From Rhizobiaceae bacterium (GTDB taxonomy: Bacteria; Pseudomonadota; Alphaproteobacteria; Rhizobiales; Rhizobiaceae): DNA of 8,908 nt. Positions 1 through 6,514 of this stretch are shown here, in pieces. Each line of letters starts with the position of its first letter. Position 1 is the first letter of the stretch. Under the pieces are notes generated by a model. The model saw nothing but the letters and a program-made list of their open reading frames with translations. It was not told the DNA's origin and did not search any database. The position numbers and the translations under genes are program-made. The stretch covers positions 1-8,908 of the forward strand of contig JAGWJK010000124.1 of NCBI GenBank assembly GCA_028865845.1, given 5' to 3'.

Positions 1-3000
1 ATACGCGTCAGGGCCGATCTCCAGCAGATCATTTCCGCTGCCAAACAGCACAGCGTAGCCGACCGAGCCGATGATGGTGCCGGTATTGATGACGGTATCG
101 TCGAAACCATTGCCTAATTGTAACCCAACGCCACTGCTGGTGATGGTGCCGGCATTTGAAATCAATGCCACGTCACCACCGCTATATACCCCGATGTTCG
201 GGCCCTGGATGAGGCCGCCATCGGAATTCGTGAGCCTACCGCCGCCAAACATCACAATACCGTACTGCGCGGTTCCGGTAATCGTGCCCGCATTCGTCAG
301 GGTCGCGGGCGCAATGGACTGCACTCCCGTGCCGCCAATAAGAGAACCACCGGAAAGATTAGCGACGGTTCCGCCGGCATTCATATTAACTGCGAGGCTT
401 GACGAACGGATGGTGCCGGAATTCGACAGGATGCCGCTGCTTCCCATTGTTACGGTGCCGCTGATGGAGCCGGAGTTGGATAGCAGGCCAGTGTTGTATA
501 AGAAGCCAGAGCTGTTTGCGAACGTGCCGCTGTTTGCGAATGTGCCTCTGTTGAAGAAGCTGCCGATGTTGGTCAGCTGGCTGCTGTTCGTGAACGACGC
601 GGTGCCGGCATTGGTGAAGGTGCCGCTGTTGGCGAAGGTGCCGCTATTGCTCATCGAGCCGTTGTTGGTCGATGCCGACGTCACCGAGACATAGCCGGAA
701 TTGACCAGGCTGGCGGTGCTGTTAACCACGAGAGAGCCGTTCTTCAGCGCTCCTTGGTTGGTGATATAACCCGCATCGACAAGGGTGCCGGAATTGGTAA
801 CCGTATAGCCCGACGCGATGGTATTGTTGCCGGTCAGCGTCCAGCTGCCGCCGGCATCGAGAACCACCTGGCTGAAATGGGTAAATTCGCTCCCGAGGCC
901 GAGATTGGCCAAGGTGCCGCCGCTAGCCGCGAATACGAGCGTATTGGTACCCGAGCCGCCATCGGCCACGCCATTGAAGGTGGCACCAGACATAAGAACG
1001 AGACGATCGTTGCCGGCGGCGAACTGCACCGCCGTGCCATTATTGCCGATGATCGTGCCGCCGTTGGTGATGGTGTTGTTGGCTACCCCATAGACGTCGA
1101 CGAACAAGACGCCGGGGCCATTGGTACCGACGATTTTTCCGGTGTTTACGATCGTGCCGCTTCCGGCATAAACGCCATCATCGCTACCCTGAATGAGCGC
1201 GCTGGTCCCCGTGTTCATCAGGACGCCACCGTGCCTCAGACGGACAGCTGCGTAGCCGCTATTGGCCTCGATCGTGCCGCTATTGGTCATCGTGCCGGCA
1301 GTCAGACGGAAATAAACGCCATTCCGGCTGCCGCTGATGAAGCCGGAATTGATGACCGTGCCGCCGCCGCCCATGTTGATGCCGTCGTAATTGGTGCCGA
1401 CGATCGTGCCGTTGTTGGAGACCGTGCCCGCACCCACGATGGCGACACCGAAGCGACTACCACTTATGGTGGCGAGGCTGCCGGTATTCGAGACCTGGCC
1501 GCTGCCGTGCAGGTAAACGCCGAATTGGCCCGAGGCGGCGATCGTGCCGCTGTTGAACACGACGCCGTTGGCGGCCAATGTGCTTGACACGGCGCTGGTG
1601 CCGGTGCCGCTGATCTGGCCGGCATTCGAGAGTGTTCCGGTACCGCTGAGCGTTACGCCGCCGGTGATAGAACCGACGTTGGTGAGGCTGCCGCTGACGT
1701 AAAGATTGCCCGCATTGGTAAGAGTTGCACCTGACGCAACACTATTGGCGCCGGTCAGGGTCCAAATAGCGCCGGAATCGACGGAAACCGTACCGAAATT
1801 CGTGAAGTTGGCGCCAAGGCCGCTGAGTGTGCCCGTTCCCGCCGCCAGCTCCAACTGATTGGCGCCAGTTCCGCCGTCTGCAATGCCGGTCATCGCGAAG
1901 CCGGATTTCAGCACCAGGAGGTCATTGCCGGAGCCGAACTGGACCGCCGTGCCGCTGCTGCCGACGATGGTGCCGGCGTTGGTGAGCGTTCCGTTGAAGG
2001 CGAGCGTGCCGGTTTCGGTCAACGTCACGCCCGAGGCGACGGTATTGTTGCCGGACATCAGCCAGCTGGAGCCCGTATCGACGCTGATCGTGCCGAAATT
2101 GGTGAACGAGGTGCCGAGCCCGGTCAGTGTGCCGATGCCGACGCCCGTTGTCAGTTCCAAGGTATTGCTGGCGGTGCCGACGACAACATTTCCGGTGATC
2201 ACCCCGCCGGCATTCAGCACCATGCGGTTGGTGCCGTTGCCAAACTTGACTGCGCCGGTTCCGCCGGACAGCGTTCCCGAGTTGATGACCGTGCCGCCGC
2301 TATTGTCGAGAAAATGGACGGCGTAGGAAGCGGTTGAAACGATGGAGCCGGCATTGGTGACGGTGCCGATGCCGCCGTTGATGTCGACCGCGTCGCTGCT
2401 GCCCGTTATCCGTCCGCCCGCCTTGTTGACAATGGTGCCGCCGGCCAGAAGCTGGACACCTGAAAAGCCGGTGATGCTGCCGCTATTCGTCACCCGCCCG
2501 GTGGAGCCGCTAATGACGATGCCGCTGTTGGAGCTGGACGTAGAAGAAGAAATGACGCCGGTGTTGGTGATCGTACCGCCGGCAAGAAAATAAACGCCGC
2601 GTGTAAAGCCAGACACCGTGCCTGAATTGGTAAGCGAGCCCGCGCCTCCTTCGACGCGAAAACCGCTGCTATGAGAGGCGCTGATCGTCCCTGTATTGCT
2701 GATCCAGCTGCCACTGAGAAAGAGAACAGCGGCCCCGGCACTATCAGTTCCTAGGTTGATAATAGTACCTTGGTTTGTCAGCCTCCAGTTATAGGCCGCG
2801 TTGCCGTAAAGCGCGCTTCCATGCGTGCCCGCACCAGCAGCACCCGGGTTCTCGATGGTGGAAGTGGATGGAAGAATGAACGAGGTATAATTGGGTGTAT
2901 ATTCGCTTAGGTTATAACCCGTATTGTGCGGATTTAACTGAAGAATCTGGGCATTGGCTGCTGAGGGGAGACTGATGCCCAACGGCAAGGTTATTCCCAA

Positions 3001-3129
3001 GGGAGCAATGACCTGCGTCACGATCAGCGCGCCCTGCGCGCAGCCGTTGAGCAGCGAGGCCGCAAAGCGGCGGAGGCGCTTTCCGGAGGACGGCGCGGAG
3101 AGAGACGGGCGTGAGGAGGATTTCAGCAT
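1..3129 (-). CDS. Giant secreted GTI/NSGT-repeat adhesin, autotransporter type (partial, N-terminal 1043 codons)
   Basis: One minus-strand frame is open without a stop from the ATG at 3129-3127 to the left edge, where it is cut. In-frame TAA lies seven codons upstream of the ATG, and only a weak GCGGA precedes it. Residues 1-60 look like a long signal peptide: a basic stretch (GKRLRR), a hydrophobic core (GALIVTQVIAPLG) and a likely cleavage site ANA|Q after residue 60. The rest is rich in Gly, Ser, Thr and Asn, with almost no Cys, and repeats NSGTI/NAGTI/NTGTI every 15-25 residues, as expected of a right-handed beta-helix passenger. Larger units carry GNDxLxL and GLGxxFTNFGTxSVD motifs, typical of rhizobial proteins annotated as autotransporter outer-membrane beta-barrel proteins. 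The translocator barrel is not in the window, so type Va secretion is inferred; a two-partner-secreted protein is the alternative. Role in surface attachment or biofilm is a family-level guess. Confidence 0.88.
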   Translation of the reverse strand, partial: MLKSSSRPSLSAPSSGKRLRRFAASLLNGCAQGALIVTQVIAPLGITLPLGISLPSAANAQILQLNPHNTGYNLSEYTPNYTSFILPSTSTIENPGAAGAGTHGSALYGNAAYNWRLTNQGTIINLGTDSAGAAVLFLSGSWISNTGTISASHSSGFRVEGGAGSLTNSGTVSGFTRGVYFLAGGTITNTGVISSSTSSSNSGIVISGSTGRVTNSGSITGFSGVQLLAGGTIVNKAGGRITGSSDAVDINGGIGTVTNAGSIVSTASYAVHFLDNSGGTVINSGTLSGGTGAVKFGNGTNRMVLNAGGVITGNVVVGTASNTLELTTGVGIGTLTGLGTSFTNFGTISVDTGSSWLMSGNNTVASGVTLTETGTLAFNGTLTNAGTIVGSSGTAVQFGSGNDLLVLKSGFAMTGIADGGTGANQLELAAGTGTLSGLGANFTNFGTVSVDSGAIWTLTGANSVASGATLTNAGNLYVSGSLTNVGSITGGVTLSGTGTLSNAGQISGTGTSAVSSTLAANGVVFNSGTIAASGQFGVYLHGSGQVSNTGSLATISGSRFGVAIVGAGTVSNNGTIVGTNYDGINMGGGGTVINSGFISGSRNGVYFRLTAGTMTNSGTIEANSGYAAVRLRHGGVLMNTGTSALIQGSDDGVYAGSGTIVNTGKIVGTNGPGVLFVDVYGVANNTITNGGTIIGNNGTAVQFAAGNDRLVLMSGATFNGVADGGSGTNTLVFAASGGTLANLGLGSEFTHFSQVVLDAGGSWTLTGNNTIASGYTVTNSGTLVDAGYITNQGALKNGSLVVNSTASLVNSGYVSVTSASTNNGSMSNSGTFANSGTFTNAGTASFTNSSQLTNIGSFFNRGTFANSGTFANSSGFLYNTGLLSNSGSISGTVTMGSSGILSNSGTIRSSSLAVNMNAGGTVANLSGGSLIGGTGVQSIAPATLTNAGTITGTAQYGIVMFGGGRLTNSDGGLIQGPNIGVYSGGDVALISNAGTITSSGVGLQLGNGFDDTVINTGTIIGSVGYAVLFGSGNDLLEIGPDAY
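405..735 (-). repeat. Dense NSGTF-type short repeat block in the adhesin
   Basis: Here the repeat interval shortens to about 6-8 residues: SNSGTF, ANSGTF, TNAGTA, TNSSQL, TNIGSF, NRGTF, ANSGTF, ANSSGF and YNTGLL follow each other. In DNA this appears on the plus strand as recurring gcgaacgtgccgctgtt-like words near 515-560 and 605-660. It may be a region of regular short beta-helix coils or a slippage-prone length-variable segment. Confidence 0.7.
745..1050 (-). repeat. Third composite repeat of the adhesin passenger
   Basis: This is the same unit as the pair at 1660-2265: GTAVQFAAGNDRLVL, then a VADGG turn, GTNTLVF, LGLGSEFTHF, GGSWTLTGNNTIASG and YITNQG. It is more diverged (FTHF for FTNF, VVLD for SVD). 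The head of a fourth unit (AVLFGSGNDLLEIG) is visible at 1-60, so the repeats continue past the left edge. Confidence 0.7.
1660..2265 (-). repeat. Two tandem ~100-residue composite repeats in the adhesin passenger
   Basis: Two adjacent units (about 1960-2265 and 1660-1960) share the same order of motifs: AVxFGxGN(D), a hydrophobic VL/LVL strand, a Gly-rich turn, NxLELxxGxGTL, GLGxxFTNFGT, SVDxGxxW, GxNxVASGxTLT and a closing LTNxG. They are clearly related as protein but diverged at DNA level, so this is an old duplication kept by selection rather than a recent copy. Boundaries are approximate. Confidence 0.75.
2942..3129 (-). other. Long signal peptide of the adhesin
   Basis: The N-terminus of the adhesin is about 60 residues, roughly twice a normal Sec signal. 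It has a Ser/Pro-rich start, the basic cluster KRLRR at residues 18-22, a long apolar segment at about residues 31-55 and the cleavage motif AANA|Q. Many large autotransporters have such extended signals, but the enterobacterial ESPR consensus is not evident here. The cleavage site is read by eye. Confidence 0.6.
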
Positions 3130-3195
3130 TATCGATCCGCGCAAGTATTAGATGTAATAAATATAATGACGTCTTGCGACGCAGCACGCCACTGA

Positions 3196-3216
3196 TTGCA
3201 TGAACGGGCCATGCAA
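3196..3216. promoter_or_regulatory. Perfect inverted repeat TTGCATG-N7-CATGCAA, candidate operator
   Basis: Seven-base arms (3196-3202 and 3210-3216) match perfectly around a 7-base spacer, 67 bases upstream of the adhesin start codon. The symmetry and spacing suit a dimeric regulator, or a hairpin in the adhesin leader if transcription starts further upstream. No T-run follows on either strand, so a terminator is unlikely. The binding protein is unknown. Confidence 0.4.
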
Positions 3217-3282
3217 CACCGGAAGATGATACGGTTGGTAATAAAACAGACCAGCCAAAACCGATAGCTCCCCCCGGAGAAA

Positions 3283-3302
3283 TATCTGATTTAGATCAGA
3301 TA
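3283..3302. promoter_or_regulatory. FNR/FixK-like palindrome upstream of the adhesin
   Basis: TATCTGAT and ATCAGATA form perfect 8-base arms around TTAG. The core CTGAT-N4-ATCAG differs from the FNR/FixK consensus TTGAT-N4-ATCAA only in the outer base of each half, with identical N4 spacing. It lies about 155 bp before the adhesin start codon. I could not identify a strong -10 element at the expected distance, so the site could be a repressor operator or belong to another CRP/FNR-family protein. Confidence 0.4.
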
Positions 3303-3363
3303 AATCGAATATACGGTATGATATTACAGGACACCGCGATTCCCAAGGGCCGTTTGTGGTTCA

Positions 3364-3401
3364 AACACAACAAAAATCTACTTTTGAGAGAGAGTTGTGT
3401 T
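3364..3401. repeat. Imperfect hairpin with AACACAAC/GTTGTGTT arms
   Basis: Eight-base perfect arms (3364-3371 and 3394-3401) enclose 22 bases that include a second partial pairing (CAAAA with TTTTG). It has no T-run and is not next to a gene end. It may be a structured RNA segment, an operator, or chance in AT-rich DNA. Confidence 0.25.
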
Positions 3402-3673
3402 CGATATGTCTCACTACGAGAAACGGTATGGATAGTGTGCCGGATAGGAAGACGGAAATTAGGCCAATCAAGTTGTGCCAAGTGCGAGCCTCGCCAAGGT
3501 CATGAAGTCCTGTTGCGTCGGCTGACCATCATGCTTTCAAAAGGTCACCTTGTCAGCTCCACGACGAAGCGACACAGGTCGTGTTTACCACGCTCGTCGA
3601 CTGCGGAATGTTCGATGAATATCTACAACAAAATTGGATGATACAGCGAAGGTTGGCGCGGCACCTGCCGGGA

Positions 3674-4411
3674 TCACCGCGCATCGTGAAAAATGATCCC
3701 CACGGTGTGACGCATGCCGGATCGGACGCGGCTGACGCCGTGGCGAAGGTTCACGCGGTAGTTCCCTTTTGTCCCCCGGACCGGACGATTGTGAACGGCA
3801 AAGGCTACGGCGTCGCCCTTGCGGAGCGGTACGACTTCGACGCGGCTCTGCATCCGCGGCCGCTGTTCCGTCAACGCAAATTCGCCGCCGGTAAAATCCG
3901 TTCCCGGTTCGGAAAGCAAGATCGCCACCTGGATCGGAAATGCAAGGTCACCGTAAAGGTCCTGGTGAAGGCAGTTGAAGTCACCCGGAACATATTGCAG
4001 CAGCAGCGGTGTGGGGCGGGTTTGGCCGATGTTGTGACATTGCTGAAGGAATTCAGCGTGCTCGCCCGAGAATTGCTGATCGAGGCCCATTCGCTCGTTC
4101 CAGCTGTTGGCGACACCGGCGAGCCGGGGATAGAGCGCGGTGCGGAGTTCTCCTATGAGGTCAGGCAGAGGATATCTGAAGTAACGATATTCGCCTTTTC
4201 CGAAGCCATGCCTTGCCATGACAATATGGCTGCGGAAATGGCTTGGGTCAGAATAGAGCGACGCGATGTCGCTGCATTCCTCGGTCGTGAGAAGGAGAGG
4301 AAGAACGGCGTAGCCGTAGCCATCAAGCTCATCGGCGAGCGCCTCCCAGTCATAGGCTGCAACTCGCGTCTCGGCCTGTTGGCTATTCGGCCTGATCATG
4401 CGGTTCATCAT
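3674..4411 (-). CDS. 2-oxoglutarate/Fe(II) oxygenase, Oxygenase-NA (DUF2086) family, probable alkylated-DNA repair
   Basis: The 245-residue product belongs to the 2OG-Fe(II) dioxygenase superfamily, in the family proposed to act oxidatively on damaged nucleic acid. Visible marks are the metal motif HQD (H149, D151) within GDFNCLHQDLYGDLAFP, the strand GTDFTGGEF, KGDAVAF, and a distal NLRHGVSRV segment giving H224 as third iron ligand, with R234 ten residues later a candidate 2-oxoglutarate contact. The ATG at 4411 (or the adjacent one at 4408) is preferred because GGAG lies 5-8 bases upstream. An ATG at 4453 would add 14 residues but has its GGAG 15 bases away. The gene follows ada in the same direction after 195 bp, a known pairing that supports a role in methylation-damage repair. 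Substrate and reaction are inferred from family and context; a prolyl-hydroxylase-like protein target cannot be excluded. Confidence 0.87.
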   Translation of the reverse strand: MMNRMIRPNSQQAETRVAAYDWEALADELDGYGYAVLPLLLTTEECSDIASLYSDPSHFRSHIVMARHGFGKGEYRYFRYPLPDLIGELRTALYPRLAGVANSWNERMGLDQQFSGEHAEFLQQCHNIGQTRPTPLLLQYVPGDFNCLHQDLYGDLAFPIQVAILLSEPGTDFTGGEFALTEQRPRMQSRVEVVPLRKGDAVAFAVHNRPVRGTKGNYRVNLRHGVSRVRSGMRHTVGIIFHDAR

Positions 4412-4572
4412 CTCATCTCCGTATTCTGTTCTCATGATCGAAACTATGTTCATCGCTGCGGCGGCGAACTCCGTTTCATGTGTTCAAACTAAGGTTCTGT
4501 TCTCGACGCTCTTCGCTTTCCGTTGCAGTTCGGCAGGCTCGAAACTGTTCCGCCATTCCCGCCGGCGGAGAA

Positions 4573-4606
4573 AGCAAGGACGATGGCCGGCGGCGAGGCC
4601 CTTGCT
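4573..4606 (-). terminator. Possible weak terminator after ada
   Basis: Directly after the ada stop codon, read on the minus strand, AGCAAGG and CCTTGCT form a 7-bp stem around a 20-base GC-rich loop, inside which GGCC can pair with GGCC. It is followed by TTCT, a poor U-tract. It could partly separate ada from the oxygenase or simply protect the mRNA end. Confidence 0.35.
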
Positions 4607-5701
4607 TCATAAGGTCTGCGAGACTTCACGCTCGACGAGCGCACGTTTTCGGTCGATGCCCCACGCATAGCCGGAAAGCGCGCCGTCATTGCGCACGACG
4701 CGGTGGCATGGAATTGCGACGGCGATATTGTTTGCGGCGCATGCGCCGGCGACAGCACGCGTGGCACGCGGCGACCCGATTCGCCGGGCGATCTCCGAAT
4801 AAGATACGCGCTCGCCCACGGGGATTTCCTGCAGAACCTGCCATACCCGTCGCTGGAATGCTGTGCCGCGGACATCGAGCGGAAGATCCAAGCCGACATC
4901 GGGATTCTCGACGAAGCCACAGACTTTGGAGATCAGCGCCTCATAGTCGCGGTCCATTCCGATCAGACGAGCGTTGGGAAAACGGTCCTGAAGGTCGCGG
5001 ACCAGCTCCTCCGGATCATCGCCGAGCAGGATCGAGGCGACACCCTTTGTGCTGGAGGCCACGAGGATCGCGCCGAGGTGGGACTGGCCGACCGCAAACT
5101 TGATCTCTTCGTTGGCACCGCCCGCCCGGTATTGTGTCGGCGTCATGCCCAGTAGTTCGTTCGACTTCTCATAGAAACGACCGCTTGAATTGAAGCCGGC
5201 ATCATAAATTGCCTCCGTGACGCTGGTGCTGGTTTCGAGGCTTTCACGAACCTTCTTCGCGCGATGACCGGCGGAATAGGCCTTCGGGGTCAATCCAGTC
5301 GATGCCTTGAAGATGCGATGGAAATAGCTCGCGCTGCGGCCGACCGCGGCCGCCAGATTCTCCAGAGACGGTTCGTCCTCGCTTTCCTCGATGATGCGGC
5401 AGGCTCTGGCTACCAGCACAGCATTCTCAGATCCGAGCGTCGGGCCATCGGGGTTACATCGCAGACAAGGGCGAAAGCCGGTCGACCGAGCGCTTTCAAT
5501 CGTGTCGTGGAGGGTAACATTCTTCGGGTTCGCCAATCGTGACGGGCATGAGGGCCGGCAATAGACTCCTGTCGAAGAGACAGAGTACCAAAGCTCGCCG
5601 TCGGCGGATTTATCGCGGGCGACGATGCGCGCCCAGCGGGGATCGCCCGCCACGGAAGCGGCCATAAATACGGATGCAGGTCGGATGTTTACCAAATTCA
5701 T
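4607..5701 (-). CDS. ada: Ada: bifunctional methyl-DNA repair methyltransferase and transcriptional activator
   Basis: The 364-residue protein aligns along its whole length with E. coli Ada (354 residues). An N-terminal zinc domain has Cys48, Cys52, Cys79 and Cys82 (VYCRPSC and RPCLRC); Cys48 matches E. coli Cys38, which accepts methyl from phosphotriesters and converts Ada into an activator. An AraC-type helix-turn-helix segment follows (about residues 95-195; SYFHRIFKASTGLTPKAY, GMTPTQYR). The C-terminal O6-methylguanine methyltransferase domain has RGTAFQRRVWQ and the acceptor motif IPCHR (Cys332). All key residues are present. The frame stays open 38 codons upstream, but the ATG at 5701 is chosen because GGAAGG sits 8 bases before it and the N-terminus then matches the family; the ATG at 5707 lies directly against that site. 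The family normally activates its own gene and repair partners, here probably including the downstream oxygenase. Confidence 0.95.
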   Translation of the reverse strand: MNLVNIRPASVFMAASVAGDPRWARIVARDKSADGELWYSVSSTGVYCRPSCPSRLANPKNVTLHDTIESARSTGFRPCLRCNPDGPTLGSENAVLVARACRIIEESEDEPSLENLAAAVGRSASYFHRIFKASTGLTPKAYSAGHRAKKVRESLETSTSVTEAIYDAGFNSSGRFYEKSNELLGMTPTQYRAGGANEEIKFAVGQSHLGAILVASSTKGVASILLGDDPEELVRDLQDRFPNARLIGMDRDYEALISKVCGFVENPDVGLDLPLDVRGTAFQRRVWQVLQEIPVGERVSYSEIARRIGSPRATRAVAGACAANNIAVAIPCHRVVRNDGALSGYAWGIDRKRALVEREVSQTL

Positions 5702-5730
5702 TTGCATTCCCTTCCGTTCGAAATTGTTCG

Positions 5731-5747
5731 GGAGGTATCGTGCCTCC
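5731..5747. promoter_or_regulatory. GGAGG-N7-CCTCC hairpin in the ada leader
   Basis: Perfect 5-base arms lie 30 bases upstream of the ada start codon. The RNA hairpin would hold a GGAGG sequence that could compete with the real ribosome site closer to the ATG. It could also be a protein-binding dyad. Confidence 0.3.
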
Positions 5748-5774
5748 GACCGACGCTTGCCGCACTCCGATCCT

Positions 5775-5791
5775 TGTTCTTGAATTGAACA
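5775..5791. promoter_or_regulatory. TGTTC-N7-GAACA dyad upstream of ada
   Basis: A perfect inverted repeat, TGTTC-TTGAATT-GAACA, lies 74-90 bp before the ada start codon. Its GTTC half-sites and 7-base spacer recall the alphaproteobacterial LexA box GTTC-N7-GTTC, but the second half is inverted, so LexA binding is not predicted with confidence. It does not match the E. coli Ada box. Confidence 0.35.
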
Positions 5792-5811
5792 GGATCCCAC
5801 CCGAAACTTGC

Positions 5812-6309
5812 TCAAGCCACAGACCGAGCGCCGGAATAGGTCGCATAGGTGGCGTCGATCGGGGCTTGGAAAGTCGATCGACGGCTCGCCAACACATCGA
5901 TGTTCGCGAGCGTCTTTCGAAGCGCGCTGCTTGATGTGGAGGCCGTGTAGGGGAAATAAATGACCTCAACGCCGAGGGCGCCGAAGTCGCGCTCCAGCCT
6001 GTCGCCTTTCTCGCTGCCGCGCCAATCGTCACCCTTGAACAGCACGTTAAAACGCAGCTCTTTCCAGATCTCGACCTTATCGCGCGTGGTAGCCGCATAC
6101 ACCGCATCGACAAAGCGGATGTTTCGGACAATCTCCAATCGCTCGGCGAGCGGAATGACAGGTGTCAGGCCTTTATCTTTGACCAAAACATCGTCAGCCG
6201 CCACGCCGGCAATCAGGTAATCGCAATGCTCTTTCGCGCGCCTTAGGAGGTTGAGGTGGCCAATATGAAATAGATCATAGGCGCCCGGGGCATAGCCGAT
6301 GTGGATCAC
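5812..6309 (-). CDS. Cytidylyltransferase-like nucleotidyltransferase (TagD / RfaE-C type)
   Basis: The 165-residue protein has the HxGH fold of small nucleotidylyltransferases that join CTP or ATP to a phosphorylated small molecule. Seen in order: GYAPGAYDLFHIGHLNLL with the catalytic HIGH at residues 15-18, DYLIAGV, ERLEIVRNIRFVD, LFKGDDWRGS, GVEVIYFPYT and the C-terminal STSSSALRK, where the family has its ST-x-x-I(L)-R/K motif. Substrate is unknown; glycerol-3-phosphate, sugar phosphates or phosphoethanolamine are possible. The last 25 or so residues (SRRSTFQAP onwards) are an unusual tail. Start: GTG at 6309 is preferred because AAGGAAG lies about 9 bases upstream and the fold begins at once. 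ATG at 6333 (173 residues) has no clear ribosome site, and TTG at 6393 overlaps a likely promoter. No sugar or wall biosynthesis genes lie nearby, so its pathway cannot be read from context. Confidence 0.85.
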   Translation of the reverse strand: MIHIGYAPGAYDLFHIGHLNLLRRAKEHCDYLIAGVAADDVLVKDKGLTPVIPLAERLEIVRNIRFVDAVYAATTRDKVEIWKELRFNVLFKGDDWRGSEKGDRLERDFGALGVEVIYFPYTASTSSSALRKTLANIDVLASRRSTFQAPIDATYATYSGARSVA

Positions 6310-6364
6310 GATGGAGCTTCCTTCATCCGTCATTGGAATTGGATGGGAAATTATCGACTTGGTG

Positions 6365-6393
6365 ATTTTCAGCGCTCCGTTTCCTGCTTTCAA
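6365..6393 (-). promoter_or_regulatory. Candidate sigma-70-type promoter of the nucleotidyltransferase gene
   Basis: On the minus strand TTGAAA (6393-6388) and GAAAAT (6370-6365) are separated by 17 bases, a standard spacing with 5/6 and 4/6 consensus matches. Transcription would begin near 6358, leaving about 49 bases to the GTG at 6309. The repeated word CAGGAAACGGAG (6386-6375) fills most of the spacer. Confidence 0.35.
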
Positions 6394-6434
6394 TTCGACG
6401 ATTTGCGCACCCTCGTACGGCTGAAGAATGCGAG

Positions 6435-6464
6435 GAGGCTCGCACAGGAATCCGTGCGAGCCTC
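6435..6464. terminator. Strong hairpin between the SnoaL-like and nucleotidyltransferase genes
   Basis: An 11-bp perfect GC-rich stem (GAGGCTCGCAC with GTGCGAGCCTC) closes an 8-base loop, 51 bases after the SnoaL-like stop codon. It has the form of an intrinsic terminator. Reading leftwards, the following bases are CTCGCATTCTTC, a weak U-tract; reading rightwards they are TATTCTCATTT. It most likely ends the SnoaL-like transcript. Confidence 0.65.
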
Positions 6465-6514
6465 TATTCTCATTTCCGCTGATGCATGGTCCAAACGGGC
6501 TGCCGCTTTGCGAT

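Larger units (their letters stand above)
3130..3673. other. Non-coding region upstream of the adhesin
   Basis: No convincing gene is seen in these 544 bases. Short open frames on both strands lack good ribosome sites and recognisable products. The stretch is visibly richer in A and T than its neighbours, especially 3143-3170 and 3280-3320. It holds three notable inverted repeats (3196-3216, 3283-3302 and 3364-3401), listed separately. Because the adhesin and the oxygenase are both read leftwards, this region should contain the end of the oxygenase transcript and the adhesin promoter. I could not place a clear terminator after the oxygenase stop. Confidence 0.6.

Noticed and set aside
1..60. 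GNDLLEIG and related GND motifs as calcium-binding RTX repeats
   Set aside because: They lack the nine-residue GGxGxDxLx tandem period and occur once per composite unit, as in autotransporter passengers.
71..2593. Several long plus-strand open frames (71-694, 754-1587, 1859-2326, 2342-2593)
   Set aside because: They are antisense to the adhesin. Their Pro/Val-rich or Ala/Asp-rich low-complexity products are the complement of its GTI/NSGT codon repeats, with no ribosome sites or domains.
1..3129. CRISPR-like or tandem satellite repeat suggested by recurring gtgccg words
   Set aside because: Spacing is irregular and the words follow the codon frame for Gly-Thr-Ile/Val, so they come from protein repeats.
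3296..3641. Small frames in the adhesin upstream region (3318-3641 plus, 3296-3481 minus)
   Set aside because: No family resemblance, no good ribosome site, and the minus one needs a TTG start; the stretch behaves as regulatory DNA.
3581..4492. Plus-strand 303-codon frame
   Set aside because: Antisense to the oxygenase, whose iron-binding motifs and family match are clear; the plus-strand product shows no recognisable domain.
5716..5729. GTTC-N6-GTTC as a LexA (SOS) box
   Set aside because: The alphaproteobacterial box needs a 7-base spacer; this one has 6, so it is only mentioned as a near-miss.
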